DNA of 64,000 nt from Bradysia coprophila. Lineage: Eukaryota > Arthropoda > Insecta > Diptera > Sciaridae. Below, piece by piece: positions 24,009 to 36,559 of this stretch (positions are counted from its first letter, which is position 1; every line of letters starts with the position of its first letter). A model generated the notes under the pieces. That model searched no databases. It saw only the letters and a program-made list of their open reading frames with translations, and was not told the origin of the DNA. The stretch is from assembly GCF_014529535.1 (NCBI RefSeq), contig NW_023503372.1:748075-812074 (forward strand), in the 5' to 3' direction. The translations under genes were made by a program, and so were the position numbers.

Positions 24009-27000
24009 CACAATTTTATATAAATTCATTGCCAATGGGCTACTTACCAATATTATTTTCAGCTGATGTGTAATCGATATGATTAAAGCATGTTAGTAGA
24101 AGTGTTAAAAAAAATGTCTTCCAGGAGCTCCAGTTTGTAACATTTTTAGTCATGATACTCTGCAAGAGCCGTCACCTGAAATAAAATGATCCGTTAATTG
24201 TGGTACTGTGGTAGTCAAGTTTCAGACACTATTGCTATCAACTTTTGCAGGTTATTTCAGTTAACAGAAAAACAATCGTCGATAGGATTCAGTCGGTGTG
24301 TTATCACACTTCGTCTGTTCTTACCTAACATAACATAAATTCAGAGTTTCAGAGTTACTTAGACTACCGTTATATCAATAACGTTACTCAACTTTTCTAG
24401 TTCATTAATGAGTACATTATTCAATAGAACCTTAACATCAAGATGAACGGAAAGAAAGTGATTAAAAAACGCGTCTGTAAGATACATATCGCAATCAACA
24501 ATTACTCAGAGACGGCTTTGTTCAATCTTTTATCAAAACTGTAAAAGTTAGATATCATGGTAAAGTGCTCAGTGTGAAAACATTTGTCAGACTAAAGCAA
24601 AATGCAACTGATTGATAAATTACCGATTTAAAGATTGATTTCGTTACGCATTGAATTTCATTCGATCTCCATATCATACGGAATATCCACAAAGCTATAC
24701 ACACCGTACACAATCACTCACTTTCACTACTAACACATTAGACAAATTCAAAAATTGCGTCGCAAACTCCAATCAATATTCAAGGATTTTTGGATGTGTT
24801 TATAAATGTACATAAAATTATACGAGGAAATAACGGCTGCAGTAGTAATAAATGAAATCAGCCGGAAATTTTTCATTTTACTCCTCATTATACAGTCCTT
24901 AAATTCGTTAATTTTCATCAGAAAACAAGAGCAAATTAACAATGGTGAAAATGGCAACAGTTGCGAGCTGAATATCGTATAGTAGGACATTACGTTTCGC
25001 TGCTGAAGCTTTTAATTATTTAGGGTAGCTAACATTATCTAAAAAACAATTAAGAAGCAACTGGAGTCGGATCTATTACTATTTTCAAGAGATTGATTTC
25101 AAGTCTTTTACTTCATTTTCTTTAACCTTCTTTTTGCTATCCATATAACACCACATCAATCAGAGTTTATCTGTTATTCCTGATGTCCTTTTTTTCAAAA
25201 GATTTCAAAAGATTCTACTGATTCCCAATTATTTAGAATGATTTTTCGGATAAAATTCTGGAAAAGACACCTAGAAGGCAAATCTGTCTGGAAAAACATG
25301 GATTTTTTTTGTGAACCCGAGAGGTAACTTTTACTGTAGATTGATCTCCGACTCCGGACTATTGATGATACGGGCCAGACCAACATAACTTAATATATTT
25401 AAGATTTTCCAATTGATTTTAAAATTTAAAAATTTTTCATATGATTCTCGTGCTTCTCACGATTCTTGCGATTCTCACGATTCTCGTGATTCTTTTGATT
25501 CTCCGTATTCTCTATTTGAAGAACATTTTATACCGTGATTTATTGATTTATTCTACCTCATCACACACGCGAAAGCGCAGAAGAGCAGGATGGATTATTT
25601 GTTCCACGGTGACGTAGCTTGTATTAAAAAAAAGGAATGTAAATTTTCTCATGTGTGCAGTAAATTAAACTTTTCTTTTCGTTTTGGCTGAAGACTTGAA
25701 TCAACTTCGGTAAAAGAACCAGTTTACAAGCAAGTACTCTTTTGTCTCTACAAATGTCTGTATCTCGAGATAGCCTATACGTATAGTGAAGAACGTACGT
25801 ACATGTGAGTATTCAGTATGCAAGGCTGGTGAGGTGATTATATTAAGAGAAACCATTACCTAATGTTTGATACAAATTCTATGAAAATGTCTGAAGGTCA
25901 GGGTGAATTTCATTTGACCAAATAAAAACTAACTGCCAGGGTTTCTGTTTTGCATAAAGAACGCATTTGAAAGTTAATTCGAAATGTGTCTTTCGTTTCC
26001 AAATATCACGCTTATCGTTCCACCCAATCGGACTGAAAGGTTCTAAAGTGTGATGCCCTTTTCGACTTTCCGATTAGGTCATTCTCTGCTATGTTATTTG
26101 GTTGAATTTCCTAAAGAAATTTCATGTAAGCCTGCGTGTGTTATCTGGAAAAGAAATGGATTTCGAATTCAGCGATTTTGATTCCGTTAAAGGAAAAGTA
26201 TTTCATGCTCGTTATCTTCAAATGAAAAACTTTTCTTGTAACGCGTGGTGGGTATGTCTAGACCTATTACCGCTATAAATTTACCACCCTTTTATGAATG
26301 TAAAATTCGACACATAGACCGAACTAAACAGAAACATCGGCGGGAATTGTACATAAGAAGTAATTTAATTGAAAAACTCTATAATGGGACATTGCCACAA
26401 GATGGATGCTAGTAGACACTACGGTAAGACTACTCCTCGTGTAAAAAAATAGAAAATGATTTTTATTGAAAGCGACAAGGGAGAATTATATCCAATTTGC
26501 ATAAAAGTTAATTGCTACAAAGCCAGATATTCGCGCAGTTGAAACATTTTTCTTGTAAAACAATTTTAGCTCGTTAAAGATTGATTACTTCACAATCAGC
26601 ACAGCTAAGAGGGGAAAGTAATGCGAATGAAAGCCGCAATAAATATTTGCTGGAAAATAGCAGAGCTAAGAGAGCAAACATAATTATTTACAAGGAGAAA
26701 ATGAATTTTGAAGTGTGTGTAGACGTTTTCTTCCAGTTCCGAAGGCAGTCTGCAAAAAAACATTCCATTAGATGCGTAACAACCACCAGTACGAGTGTAT
26801 CAGTGATGTTCTCGTAACGAGATGGTTGTAGTATACACTATATATATAGTGAGGGTGTACACTGTACAGGGTGTAGTAGTGTATCCTATTTACACCTACG
26901 TGTTGTATAACTACGAATGGAAATAAGTTGAAAAATTGCAATAACAGAAAACCGTAAACCAAAGCCGAATATACTTTTGAAACGAAAATTTTTCAACGTT

Positions 27001-28439
27001 ATTTTCCCTCAGCCGGCACCTACATGAAATGTGTTTTCTTTGTCGGGAAGCTTTCATTTGCACATTTCACCGTTCATAAAAAATTACATAAAATGTTATC
27101 AACGATAAAAGCGAACTCAGGTTCTCATTACACAATATTGTATACACACCACCCACGCGCACACAAAAGCATTCTCATCATTTTTGCATTTGAATAGACG
27201 TCAGTAAGTTTATTGTACGAAATATTATTTATATTCATCAAACCGTCTCATCATCATTTGTCTACACACATCCATGATTCGTTCGAAAATATTATGTTAT
27301 TTTCATGGAGCATTACATTATATATATGGCATCATGGTGTCACATCAAATATATGGAATGGTAGGATAGGAATATATGAGTTGACCTTATGAATAATTTA
27401 GCCGATGTCCGGATTGATTTTGTCATTCAATTTCTCGTTTTTTGGAACCATCAACCTACACATTGGACTTCCATAATCTAAATTTATGCCTTCCTATATC
27501 AAAGCCATCAATTTTCATTTAATTTGGCCATATTTAGCTTCAACAACTTAAAGGTTCATTATCATCTCACACACAGATAGAAATTTGGGATTAAAACTTT
27601 AGGTCTGTCTGGGATCTCTGTAAGATTTAAATCTGTTCGTGGCTGAAATATTGTTTCCATTTTCAACAGAGAGATTCTCTCAGTTTCTATTGGAAAGTTT
27701 TTCTTTAGCTAAACAGCCTCTCTTCATCTGTTTATCTGTTTATCTTTAGCTTCTCTAAGACACAGACAAGAAAAGCAAAATCAAATAAAAAATTTGAATT
27801 TAATGATAGAAAATAGAAAATTTGATCCTGGAACAACAAAAAGTCACAACCCACTCGAGTTTCTAATTTATCAAAAAAAAACCTCAGGTCCTCGACTTTC
27901 CCACTTTCTTAAAGTGTGTGGAACATTGAACATTAAGAGAGGAATGATACGAACGATGTGTTCCAACATAGAATGTAAATCATATGTTTAATGTTACCCT
28001 TCACCTTTAACCTTTAACACACTTCATTTACATCTGAAGACAGAGCATAACACCCACATGTACTCTAATGACCCGTTGCTGTAGCGCAACGTAACAGTGG
28101 TTTTATTTATGCATCGCAGTGATGACTGCTTTTTTAGATACTGGTACATGGTGTGCTCGTAACATACTCGTAACACAATCTTTCAGAAATATTTCAAAAT
28201 TGTTCATTTGTTATCGGCATCAAAGACAAAAATTAACGATTGCTCCTCGTGTTAAACAGAATCGTTTGAGTAAAAAAAAGTATGTCACAGATGGTGACTT
28301 TTCCGAGCTAGAGCACTTCGAAGTGTAGGGCAGGTACGATATAAGAGTTTTTCCTGTATATTGAGACCGGAAATAGTTTCTTACATTACCTTGACAATGA
28401 TACCATACAAGTTCGACTTCAAACATTTTTTTTAAATAA
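24009..28439. other. Intergenic, no recognisable gene
   Basis: Mostly unique AT-rich sequence. A degenerate 9-base repeat (gattctcac/gattctcgt) runs from about 25441 to 25515. A TATA-type palindrome (actatatatatagt) lies near 26838. The ORFs are short and resemble nothing known to me. Confidence 0.6.
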
Positions 28440-29689
28440 TGGAAAATGCAAATTTACTAAAATATTGTTAGAATCAGAATCAAAGATTGAAATAGAACGT
28501 CAATTCAAGTCAATTGCAGAGGGCATTCAAACAATGAAACCTGAAAATGAATTCTTATTGGGAAGTCCACTAACTAATGCCGCTTCAACATTATGTCTGA
28601 ACCAACAAATTCTGGACTTGCAGAATTTGACAACGAGACTCAAGAACATAAGCATGCAAAGCGATTAATTATTTGTTAAGAATGTCCATTACGACTCCAC
28701 GTTTAATTTTCTTTCCACGAGGATCACCCATGTGGGGTAATGAATCGGGCCTATTACAGTACGATGAAGTTTTAAAAAATGCTATTGACAGTATCTTGAA
28801 TATTGAACTAAGTGATAAAGACTGGATCGAATCCTCATTACCGATAAAGAAAGATGGAATTGGAATACATCATGCTTCCGATATTACTCTACCATGTTTT
28901 CTATCGTCATTGTATAATGTTTCCGCTCTGTTGGATCAACTGTTACCTGAAAATTACCGACTAGTTGATGTGACAAAAGTGGGATCAGAAGATCATTGGT
29001 GTGGAAAATTTGGAGAACTTCCAGAGGAATCGTTACGTATTTATCAAGGCGTGTGGGAATCTTACGAAATTAATCAGAAAATCGAAAATCTTAGACAACA
29101 GTTGAACGTTGCAGTGGACAAAGCTCGATTTTTGGCCAATTCGTCGAAAGAATCCGGCGCTTGGTTACACAGTTTACCGTCACCTCAATTAGGAACTCAT
29201 TTGAATAATGATGAGTTTCGCATATCAATCGGTTTACGTCTTGGCGTTGCAATTGTACAGCCCCATAAATGTGTATGTGGTACGAAAGTTAACAAATACG
29301 GCAGACATGGATTATCATGCAGCAAAGCATCCGGTACACTTCCGAGACATGGATCAGGAAATGATTTAATTCAATGAGCATTCCGATTAGCTGAAATTCC
29401 ATGCAAACGTGAACCTACTGGTTGCTACCGACCAGATGATAAGAAACCCGTCGGGCTGACTCTCGTACCTTGGGCGAAGGGTAAATCACTCCTGTGGGAT
29501 TATACATGTGTAGACACATTTGCCAACTCGTATGTGAACAGAACGGCATGTGAATTGGGTTGGGCAGCGAAAAAAGCAGACGCTGATCAATTTGATCATT
29601 ACACCGATTTGATGAACCAATTTATATTCGTTCCGATTGCAACGGAAACCTCTGCTCTGATTGGCAAATGCGGATTGTGCCCCGGATGA
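28440..29689 (+). pseudogene. 3' fragment of a non-LTR retrotransposon (RT tail, CCHC knuckle, RLE-like endonuclease)
   Basis: Translated pieces give the end of a reverse transcriptase (LLGSPLTNA..., then MSITTPRLIFFPRGSPMWGN), a zinc knuckle (CVCGTKVNKYGRHGLSC) and an endonuclease-like end (PVGLTLVPWAKGKSLLWDYT, VDTFA, FVPIATETSALIG). This order is that of elements with a restriction-like endonuclease. The coding line is broken by a frameshift near 28660-28680 and by an in-frame TGA at about 29375 (after GNDLIQ), so it is dead. Everything upstream of the RT C-terminus is missing (5' truncation, usual for such elements). Confidence 0.85.
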
Positions 29690-32579
29690 AATTAAAAGTT
29701 TTAAAGGTTCGAAAGACATAGTCCTACGTCTCGAAACTCGAAACCCAATACGAACTCGAATTTTTGAGCTTTTTGCTCATTCTTGAAGTTGTTATTGTAT
29801 GATAGCCGCAAGACATCCATTTTCTTTTCTCATTCCAAAAATAATCGAAGCTTTCCATCGCTAAACTGAGATTACATTTGTGTAGTCATTTTCGACAACG
29901 ACAATAAACAGCTATGAGTTTAGGCTAGTGTTATCAACAAATACGCTTAGCACAACTATTGAAGTAATAGATTTGATATCAAATACTGACATTAAAAGTT
30001 AAATAACTAAAAATCAGGAAGATTTTTGCATGCTCTAGTCGTAGTCGTAAGCAAAGATAAAGCGTGGAAGAAGAAGAAGATTAGATATCACACGCCAAAC
30101 GAAACTTCAAACAGAAGTAACAGATTTAACGGCGATACCCTTGCCGAAATGTAAACCTCTGTCAATTAAGTGAAATAATTGTCTGAAAACTGTACTCTAA
30201 CTTAGTTTATTTACCCTTAGCAAACTCACCCACGGAATCTTAAGTACATACGAAGTTAATGAAGAAAAAAATTATCGATTTTCGTCATTGCATCGGTATG
30301 TAAAATACAAAACTGGTGAAATTTATCTTTTCCATCAAAATAACATCGTCTTCTACAATGAGTTCGACAAATCACTCATTTTCTCATGAATAGTACACTG
30401 CACCTTTATACGCCCACTTATCTTTAAAGCTTCTAGTACACATCCAATCGAACCGACATTAATTACCATTATGTAGGAGCACTTATGGGATTAAGACAAT
30501 AAAACATTACACGGACAAACATGATGACTGTGGAATTGAACCATTTTTTTTTTTAAATTCTAAATGACCCCTGTACATGTAGAACAGAAATTCTTACAAA
30601 GTCACTCAGACAGAAAGTCTCGCACCAGTGCTGTAACTAATTCCCATCGTACAATCGAAAGCATACATTACTAGCTGCAAGCATATGGGGAATAATAAAT
30701 TATAAAAGCGCCCTTGAAAGCAGACACAATAATCGATTACGTATTTTTACAAAAATGCCCCCATTCTCTTCCATATCAAACATCCGAAAATATTTTTATA
30801 TCAAAAACGCAATATGTGCGGAACACTGGAAAAACGCCTCTTTGCCAAGTCAACAGGTCGTTTGATATCAAAACACCACTACACATAATCGTCGCCATTA
30901 TTGCGCTCATTGACGACATGAAAATGGCATATTTTTTTCGACAACGGGAAAATTATATCGTGCAACAAGAGGGATGGTTTTCTGATTGTTCGTTTACAAT
31001 TTTCTTGATTTTCTGATTTAATTGCTTCGGTTCGGGCTAATAACGATCACGGGAATCGGTGGAAATTATCGGCTGAATAATTAATTATGACCAGCAATAT
31101 GTTGGTCTTTAGACATTTTACCTTTATCCCATTCGTGTGCAGCACCTAATCCATATTCTTGCCACCGAAAAAAATTGTTTTTTTACACTGAAACTATTGT
31201 CCTTTGCCGAACGAATGCAAAATTGAAAAACTCAACCAAATCGTCACTGTACATCAAAAAAGAAAAAACGTTTTTTAAGGAAACCCAAAAAACTAAATGT
31301 AAAAAAAATGGGAAACAAATAAAATTTCACTCGAAAGTCTGTTGGAATTTTTTTTCTATTTTTCAATTTTCACTTGACCGACCACACACATACAGTACGC
31401 TAAACAAGGCACCTTATCCAGCTTTTGTAAGGGTCTGGCTCTGAATAAAATTTTTTTCCTCTGGTACGCCGTTCGGTGCTGAAGGGCGTAAGCAACCTTT
31501 TTCATTGAATGCGAATATTTGACTGGAGCGTGGGTGACAGCTTTTCACCCGAATCACCAGCAAGTTTTTTCCATCGATTTTCCAATTTCCATTGTTGTAT
31601 ATAAGCCGCTGCGCTTGCGTAATATTCTGAATAAAATGGTTAGCTCTCCCATTGACGTAACAGCACTACCATCGACCTAAACTACCCATTCACAAAAACA
31701 TGATAACCGAAATGTTGCTGTGTGTGTATAATAATAACCAACCGCGTAACATATATGCGGAAAATTGAAGAAACAGAAAGCGATATGTCGGTTGGATTAT
31801 ATCTCTGTTTCGTGGAATGACGTTGCCTATTGAAATATATGGGTGGACAAATTGGATTAGACAAGATTACCACATAAGATTGGCGGATGTGGTAAGGATA
31901 AAAAGAAATGGAATTAACATTGAAATCTTTTACCTCTTGTCAGACTTAGATTCAATAATAGAACCTTGTGCTTAATATCGAGCTAAATTTAGATACAGAC
32001 GTTTACAAGAGCTTCGTAGATGATTCGACGATAAGCTCGCGATATTTTCAGCTTCTATGAACGCAACAGATGTTTCCTATTTGTTATCGATAGCGACAAT
32101 GGACTTTGGCTGACGTATTACTTATAGTAAAATGTAAACGAATGAAGTAATAGATTTTCTATTACAACATTTTAAACAATGCAGTAAAGGACTATTCTGG
32201 CAATGTGCGAATAGTATTTTCGTTTGTATTTGGAATGAACATCGTCAGTTAGATTTGAATATGGGAATTATTTTTAGAATCTCCAGTTTTTCCTTACAAT
32301 TTTTTCTACCATGAATGTTATTATTAGCTTCTGATCAATAATTGAGATATTTTAAATGACAAAATGTTTTTTTATAATTTTATTTAAGAGTTGTTTAAGG
32401 TCTTTTGATGAGTGACAAGGTGACAAAGTGAGTGGACCGTGAGTTAGGGCCTTAGAAGTGAAAAGCTACTCGACCCTATGTGTTTTTCCTAAGTGTGGCT
32501 CGTTTACATGAAATCGCTATTTCCTCCGGCTTGTATATACATCATTTTCAATCTTTTATATCAAAAATGAAGGTATAAA
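29690..32579. other. Intergenic, no recognisable gene
   Basis: AT-rich with only short unconserved ORFs. Near 30068 there is a short gaagaagaag run. No larger repeat was recognised. Confidence 0.55.
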
Positions 32580-33645
32580 AGAACGCGCTATTTTTCCCAA
32601 AAGTAATTTATTTACAATTTAAAGTTGACAGAGTCAATTATTTTCATTTGACATTAGAAATTTATTGTGCAAGCTCCATATTGGTTACCAGGGCTTACGG
32701 CACAATAACCACTGCAGCAACATGGATTACCGGTATCTCCATCACACGGTCCAACTCGACAGCCTATTCCTGCTCCTGCACATAAAATGGTTGGATCTTG
32801 CTCGTTGCCATTCTCACCAGTATATGGAAGATTCTCCATCTAGAACGAAAAAGTGACCAGGTTCTTGCTGTAAACTTTTGTCCACCAACTTACCGAATAC
32901 ACAGACGAAATGAATGAAATGGCCAAACAGATTGCCAAAACAATAATAGTTGCAGTCTTCATGGTTCTTGTTGAGGAGTTGTTTTCAAACTTGCTTTTAC
33001 ACAAAATGATTGATTTGACCACAGAGGGCAGATGCTTTATATACTCTTGAAGTTATCTGTTATTAAGTGAAAGATCTTTCCGTTGTTCAGATAAAATTTA
33101 ATCTCGGCAGATTTCACACTTGTTGTGCACCACACGTTACGCAATTTGAAATGATTCAATGATTAATAATTGAATTGCTTGTCAATCAACAAATGTATTT
33201 TCATAAACTTTGATTTGCTATCATCTTCAAAGAAATTACCCAATTTCAGGTATGGCATCCGGCAAAACAGCTAACTGCGCAACCACTTGAAAATAAAGTT
33301 TACCACCAACGTATTCATTTAATAGATATCTTTATACGATGGCGGCGCAAGCGACTGCATTGTACTGTATTTGACTAAGCAATTCAAACGCATATTTCTA
33401 ATGAGTAAAGCGACATTGCTGTAACATGTATAAGTATATACTGTGGCTAAGTTATAAAAATGTCCGGAATTTTCAATAAATCTAAATCTTTACTCCATAA
33501 TTTGGAGAAATATTAAAAGAAATTGAAAGTTTTATTGGTTATTTATCATTCATTAAGAATTGATTGTGTGCAAGCTTCACACTGTCTCACTTCTTATATA
33601 AGTCAGATCCTAGTTTTGAGGAAATATTTTCTCGCATTTTCTTGA
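32580..33645. repeat. Segmental duplication unit, copy A (partner 37850-38912)
   Basis: The peptide gene and about 600 bp upstream of it match 37850-38912 in the same orientation with a few percent difference and small indels. Homology stops abruptly at about 33645/38912, inside the small ORF at 33603-33905. A third, inverted copy (about 35950-36560) shares the gene and a shorter upstream part. Confidence 0.85.
32654..32962 (-). CDS. Secreted eight-cysteine (knottin-like) peptide, copy A
   Basis: Two exons: 32962-32894 (signal peptide, 23 residues, MKTATIIVLAICLAISF...) and 32839-32654 (61 residues), joined in phase 0 over a 54-bp intron; precursor 84 residues. The mature part has eight cysteines spaced C-x6-C-x4-C-x7-CCC-x3-C-x10-C and ends CTINF. 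The CC-containing pattern suggests a compact disulfide knot. Family and function are not recognised; an antimicrobial, inhibitor or signalling peptide are all possible. The intron splits signal peptide and mature peptide exactly. A TATA-like element lies on the minus strand near 33045. Protein identical to the copies at 36173 and 37913. Confidence 0.85.
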
Positions 33646-33905
33646 AGGGCATATGCCGTCTTTCTGAGCTGAATTTGATCTTGACCCAGTTGGTTTTCGA
33701 CAATAATCTCATGTTCTAGAAAAGACAACGCGTTCGCCTTTATTAAGGCCAGTTCATGGTCGCATATATCGCAAAAATGTATGCGAGTATGAACTGGCCT
33801 TAAGACGAATCGACACAACGCTAAATTGAAGTCTAAATTTGCGCGAAAGAATTGTATATTTTCGACGATAACCTCGTATACGCGTTCTGGAAAAGGTGAA
33901 ACCAT
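33603..33905 (-). CDS. Hypothetical 100-residue ORF carrying an in-frame MITE
   Basis: Open from an ATG at 33905 to a stop at 33603. Its outer parts look coding-like (ERVYEVIVENIQFFRANL, and QLRKTAYALQENARKYFLK) and could form helices; no family recognised. A 57-bp TTAA-flanked insertion at 33743-33803 contributes 19 codons without breaking the frame. The last 15 or so codons also occur in the duplicated segment ending at 38912. It could be a remnant exon rather than a gene. Confidence 0.3.
   Translation of the reverse strand: MVSPFPERVYEVIVENIQFFRANLDFNLALCRFVLRPVHTRIHFCDICDHELALIKANALSFLEHEIIVENQLGQDQIQLRKTAYALQENARKYFLKTRI
33743..33803. mobile_element. 57-bp foldback MITE with TTAA duplication
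   Basis: TTAAGGCCAGTTCAT at the left and ATGAACTGGCCTTAA at the right are perfect inverted repeats, and TCGCATA/TATGCGA pairs further in. TTAA at both ends is the target duplication typical of piggyBac-type elements. Confidence 0.8.
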
Positions 33906-34797
33906 CGTTTTGTGTTAAAATGTGTTGACTTTAAGTAAAAAATGGCACAGTTTCTGAGTTTTCTCATAGATTGCTATATCACCACAAACATTATTGTTAT
34001 TGAAAGCCAACACTTCTAGACATGGTCCCACTTTTTCCAGAAAGGATGCTGATACGAGATTATCATTGAAAATATATCATTTTTTCGCACAAGTTTAGAA
34101 AAAGAAATTTCTTGACTGTCCGATGATATGTAAAGATCCGTTCAGAATTGGAGACCAAAAATAAATTCAATAATTACATCTTAACTCTAAGGGAAGAGAG
34201 ATCTCAGCTAAAATATCATGCTCACACGTTAGTAAGCAGGCGTGACGCAAGTCCACTACCAAAAATGTTTTAACAAAATTTTTTGAGGACGGCGGAGCAT
34301 ATTTTCAGCAACTTTTTGACTTCTCCACCTTAACTCCAACGACACCCAAACCAGGATATCTAGGAATCCATACGAGTTCAACGAGCTATCACACGTTACT
34401 GCAGCTTCAAAATTGGCCGAGATATTGAACTTCGAAATATTGATGTTTGTATGAAAATAAGCAAAATTTCGTTTTTTCAGATAACTGAAATCGCCTACGT
34501 TAGTTAGTACCTATGGAAAAGTGCAACTCCTAAACGTTTCTATAGATTTTCCTGAAATTGGTTATAGGCTAATATTGGTCCAAAAATAAGAATGGAATTT
34601 TCAAAAGTTGGAAAAAACCCATATCTTGGGAGCTGGAGCTCCCCAAAGTCTCCATACAAATGCCATGTAAAAGCCAATTTGTGTGAGTTGTATATTTTGT
34701 TGCATGATATGGATGGTAATGTGGTGAATGATGTGTGTTGTTTTGGGATGTATTTCTTGTTGGGAATTGTTGGGTATTAAGTATTAACTTCCACTAG

Positions 34798-35032
34798 GTC
34801 GGTTCCTAAATATTGGTATGACAGGCGACTACTCTGGCACCTAACTTCCATCTGATTTTTTCATGGATTTGGGTTATTTTCGACATGAGTGAGATGTTCC
34901 CAGGTTGGTTCCTAAATTTTGGGATGACAGATGATTCCTCTGGTACTTCCTAACTTCCATCGGATTTTTTGATAGATTTGGGTTATTTTCGACATGAGTG
35001 AGATGTTCCAGTGTTGGTTCCTAAATTTTACG
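34798..35032. repeat. Tandem repeat, about 105-bp unit, two copies plus a partial
   Basis: Each unit runs from ggttcctaaa through taacttccatc to cgacatgagtgagatgttcc. The third copy stops after ggttcctaaatttt. Upstream (about 34615-34790) is a copy of the dispersed repeat also seen at 20310. Confidence 0.85.
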
Positions 35033-35508
35033 ATTTTCAATAAAGTGAGGTGTGTTGAGGAACGTATTGTTAGGAAAATGGTTGAAAAATATACTGAAAG
35101 AATTTCAACGAAAGAAAACCGAATATTCTGCCACTTCTGACGCAAATTTCTTGTTGTAAAATATTCTTTCACAAATTTTTTGAGTCAATTTTTTGTTGAT
35201 GAAACTTTTGCGTACGACGCACGCGTCACCCTCAGCGATATCAGTTATTTTGTAAGTAAGATAAAGGACTTGCGTCACATTTACTCTTTAAGGGTTTTTT
35301 GACTGATATTTCTATACAGGAATTGTGGATTCGAAATTTGTTTGGAGATGTGTCTTTCCAATAAAAGGTGTCCACTGCGGATGGAGCAGATTTCATAAAA
35401 AGACTGTCTACTCTAGCCTAAACTCAGCGAAGCGACCGCCCAGTTATAATAATATTAATTCAACGCCAAACATTGTTTGCCATGCATTTAAATTGAGTAA
35501 GAAATGAA

Positions 35509-35626
35509 AAATTACAGATTGCCCTTGATTTGACTCGTGTCCCCACTGGGATTCGATCCGGTGACCTCTCGCTTGTGAGTAGAGTGCTCTACCGTTCTTA
35601 CCAATGTGACGGGCAAAATGTAATTT
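35509..35626 (-). repeat. Second tRNA-like sequence closed by an inverted repeat
   Basis: On the minus strand: A-box-like TTGGTAAGAACGGTAGAGCA, an anticodon-arm-like stretch (CTACTCACAAGCGAG) and B-box-like GGATCGAATCC. It is enclosed by AAATTACA-GATTGCCC and GGGCAAAATGTAATTT, which pair with each other. The outer sequence (aaattac...attttgc(c/t)cgtc) matches that of the unit at 7183, so the two appear to be one family. The anticodon position would read CAC (Val), but pairing in the anticodon stem is poor. Confidence 0.5.
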
Positions 35627-36091
35627 ATCAAATCGCTTCATGTTTCGAAAGCCCTATATTATATAACAGTTAGATATGACCACCAATTACGACGTGACAA
35701 AGAGTGTTGTGTGGTTGTAATTTTCGTTATTGAATATGGTTGCTCTGAATGCGAATAGAGTTTATCGATAAAATTCACTGTTTCCTTTCGATGAAGGTCC
35801 CAATGACTTCATTGCAAAAGCACGTAGTGGTAATTTCGAATTTGTTTTTATGTACTTCAAATGCTTACAGATTCGATACCTGGAATTGGGTTATATCTTT
35901 GCAGATCGTAGCACTTTCAAGTTTAATACATTTATTGATAGACATAAGCAAAACAATTATCAATCATTGAATCAATTGAATCATTTCAATTTGCGTAACG
36001 TGTGTTGCACAACAAGTGTGGAATCTGCCGAGATTAAATTTTATCTGGACAACGCGAAGATCTTTCACTTAGTAACCGATAACTTCAAGAG

Positions 36092-36124
36092 TATATAAAG
36101 CATCTTCACTCTGTGGTCAAATCA
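36092..36124 (+). promoter_or_regulatory. Core promoter of peptide gene copy B
   Basis: TATATAAAG at 36092-36100 lies about 75 bp before the ATG; transcription should start near 36118-36124. The same TATA box is present in copies A and C. Two GATA-type motifs (TTATC/GATAA) within about 60 bp upstream occur in all copies, which suggests GATA-factor control; that is an inference. Confidence 0.6.
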
Positions 36125-36172
36125 ATCATTTTGTGTAAAAGCAAGTTTGAAAACAACTACTCAACAAGAACC

Positions 36173-36481
36173 ATGAAGACTGCAACTATTATTGTTTTGG
36201 CAATCTGTTTGGCCATTTCATTCATTTCGTCTGTGTATTCGGTAAGTTGGTGGACAAAAGTTTACAGCAAGAACCTGGTCACTTTTTCGTTCTAGATGGA
36301 GAATCTTCCATATACTGGTGAGAATGGCAACGAGCAAGATCCAACCATTTTATGTGCAGGAGCAGGAATAGGCTGTCGAGTTGGACCGTGTGATGGAGAT
36401 ACCGGTAATCCATGTTGCTGCAGTGGTTATTGTGCCGTAAGCCCTGGTAACCAATATGGAGCTTGCACAATAAATTTCTAA
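36173..36481 (+). CDS. Secreted eight-cysteine (knottin-like) peptide, copy B
   Basis: Exons 36173-36241 and 36296-36481 around a 54-bp intron (gtaagt...ctag). The predicted precursor is the same 84 residues as copies A and C. It is the only copy on the plus strand: head to head with copy A and tail to tail with copy C. The 3' flank has an AATAAA near 36523. The start is set by the signal peptide; a second in-frame ATG exactly opens exon 2. Confidence 0.85.
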
Positions 36482-36559
36482 TGTCAAATGAAAATAATTG
36501 ACTCTGTCAACTTTAAATTGTAAATAAATTACTTTTGGGCAAATTAGCGCGTTCTTTTA

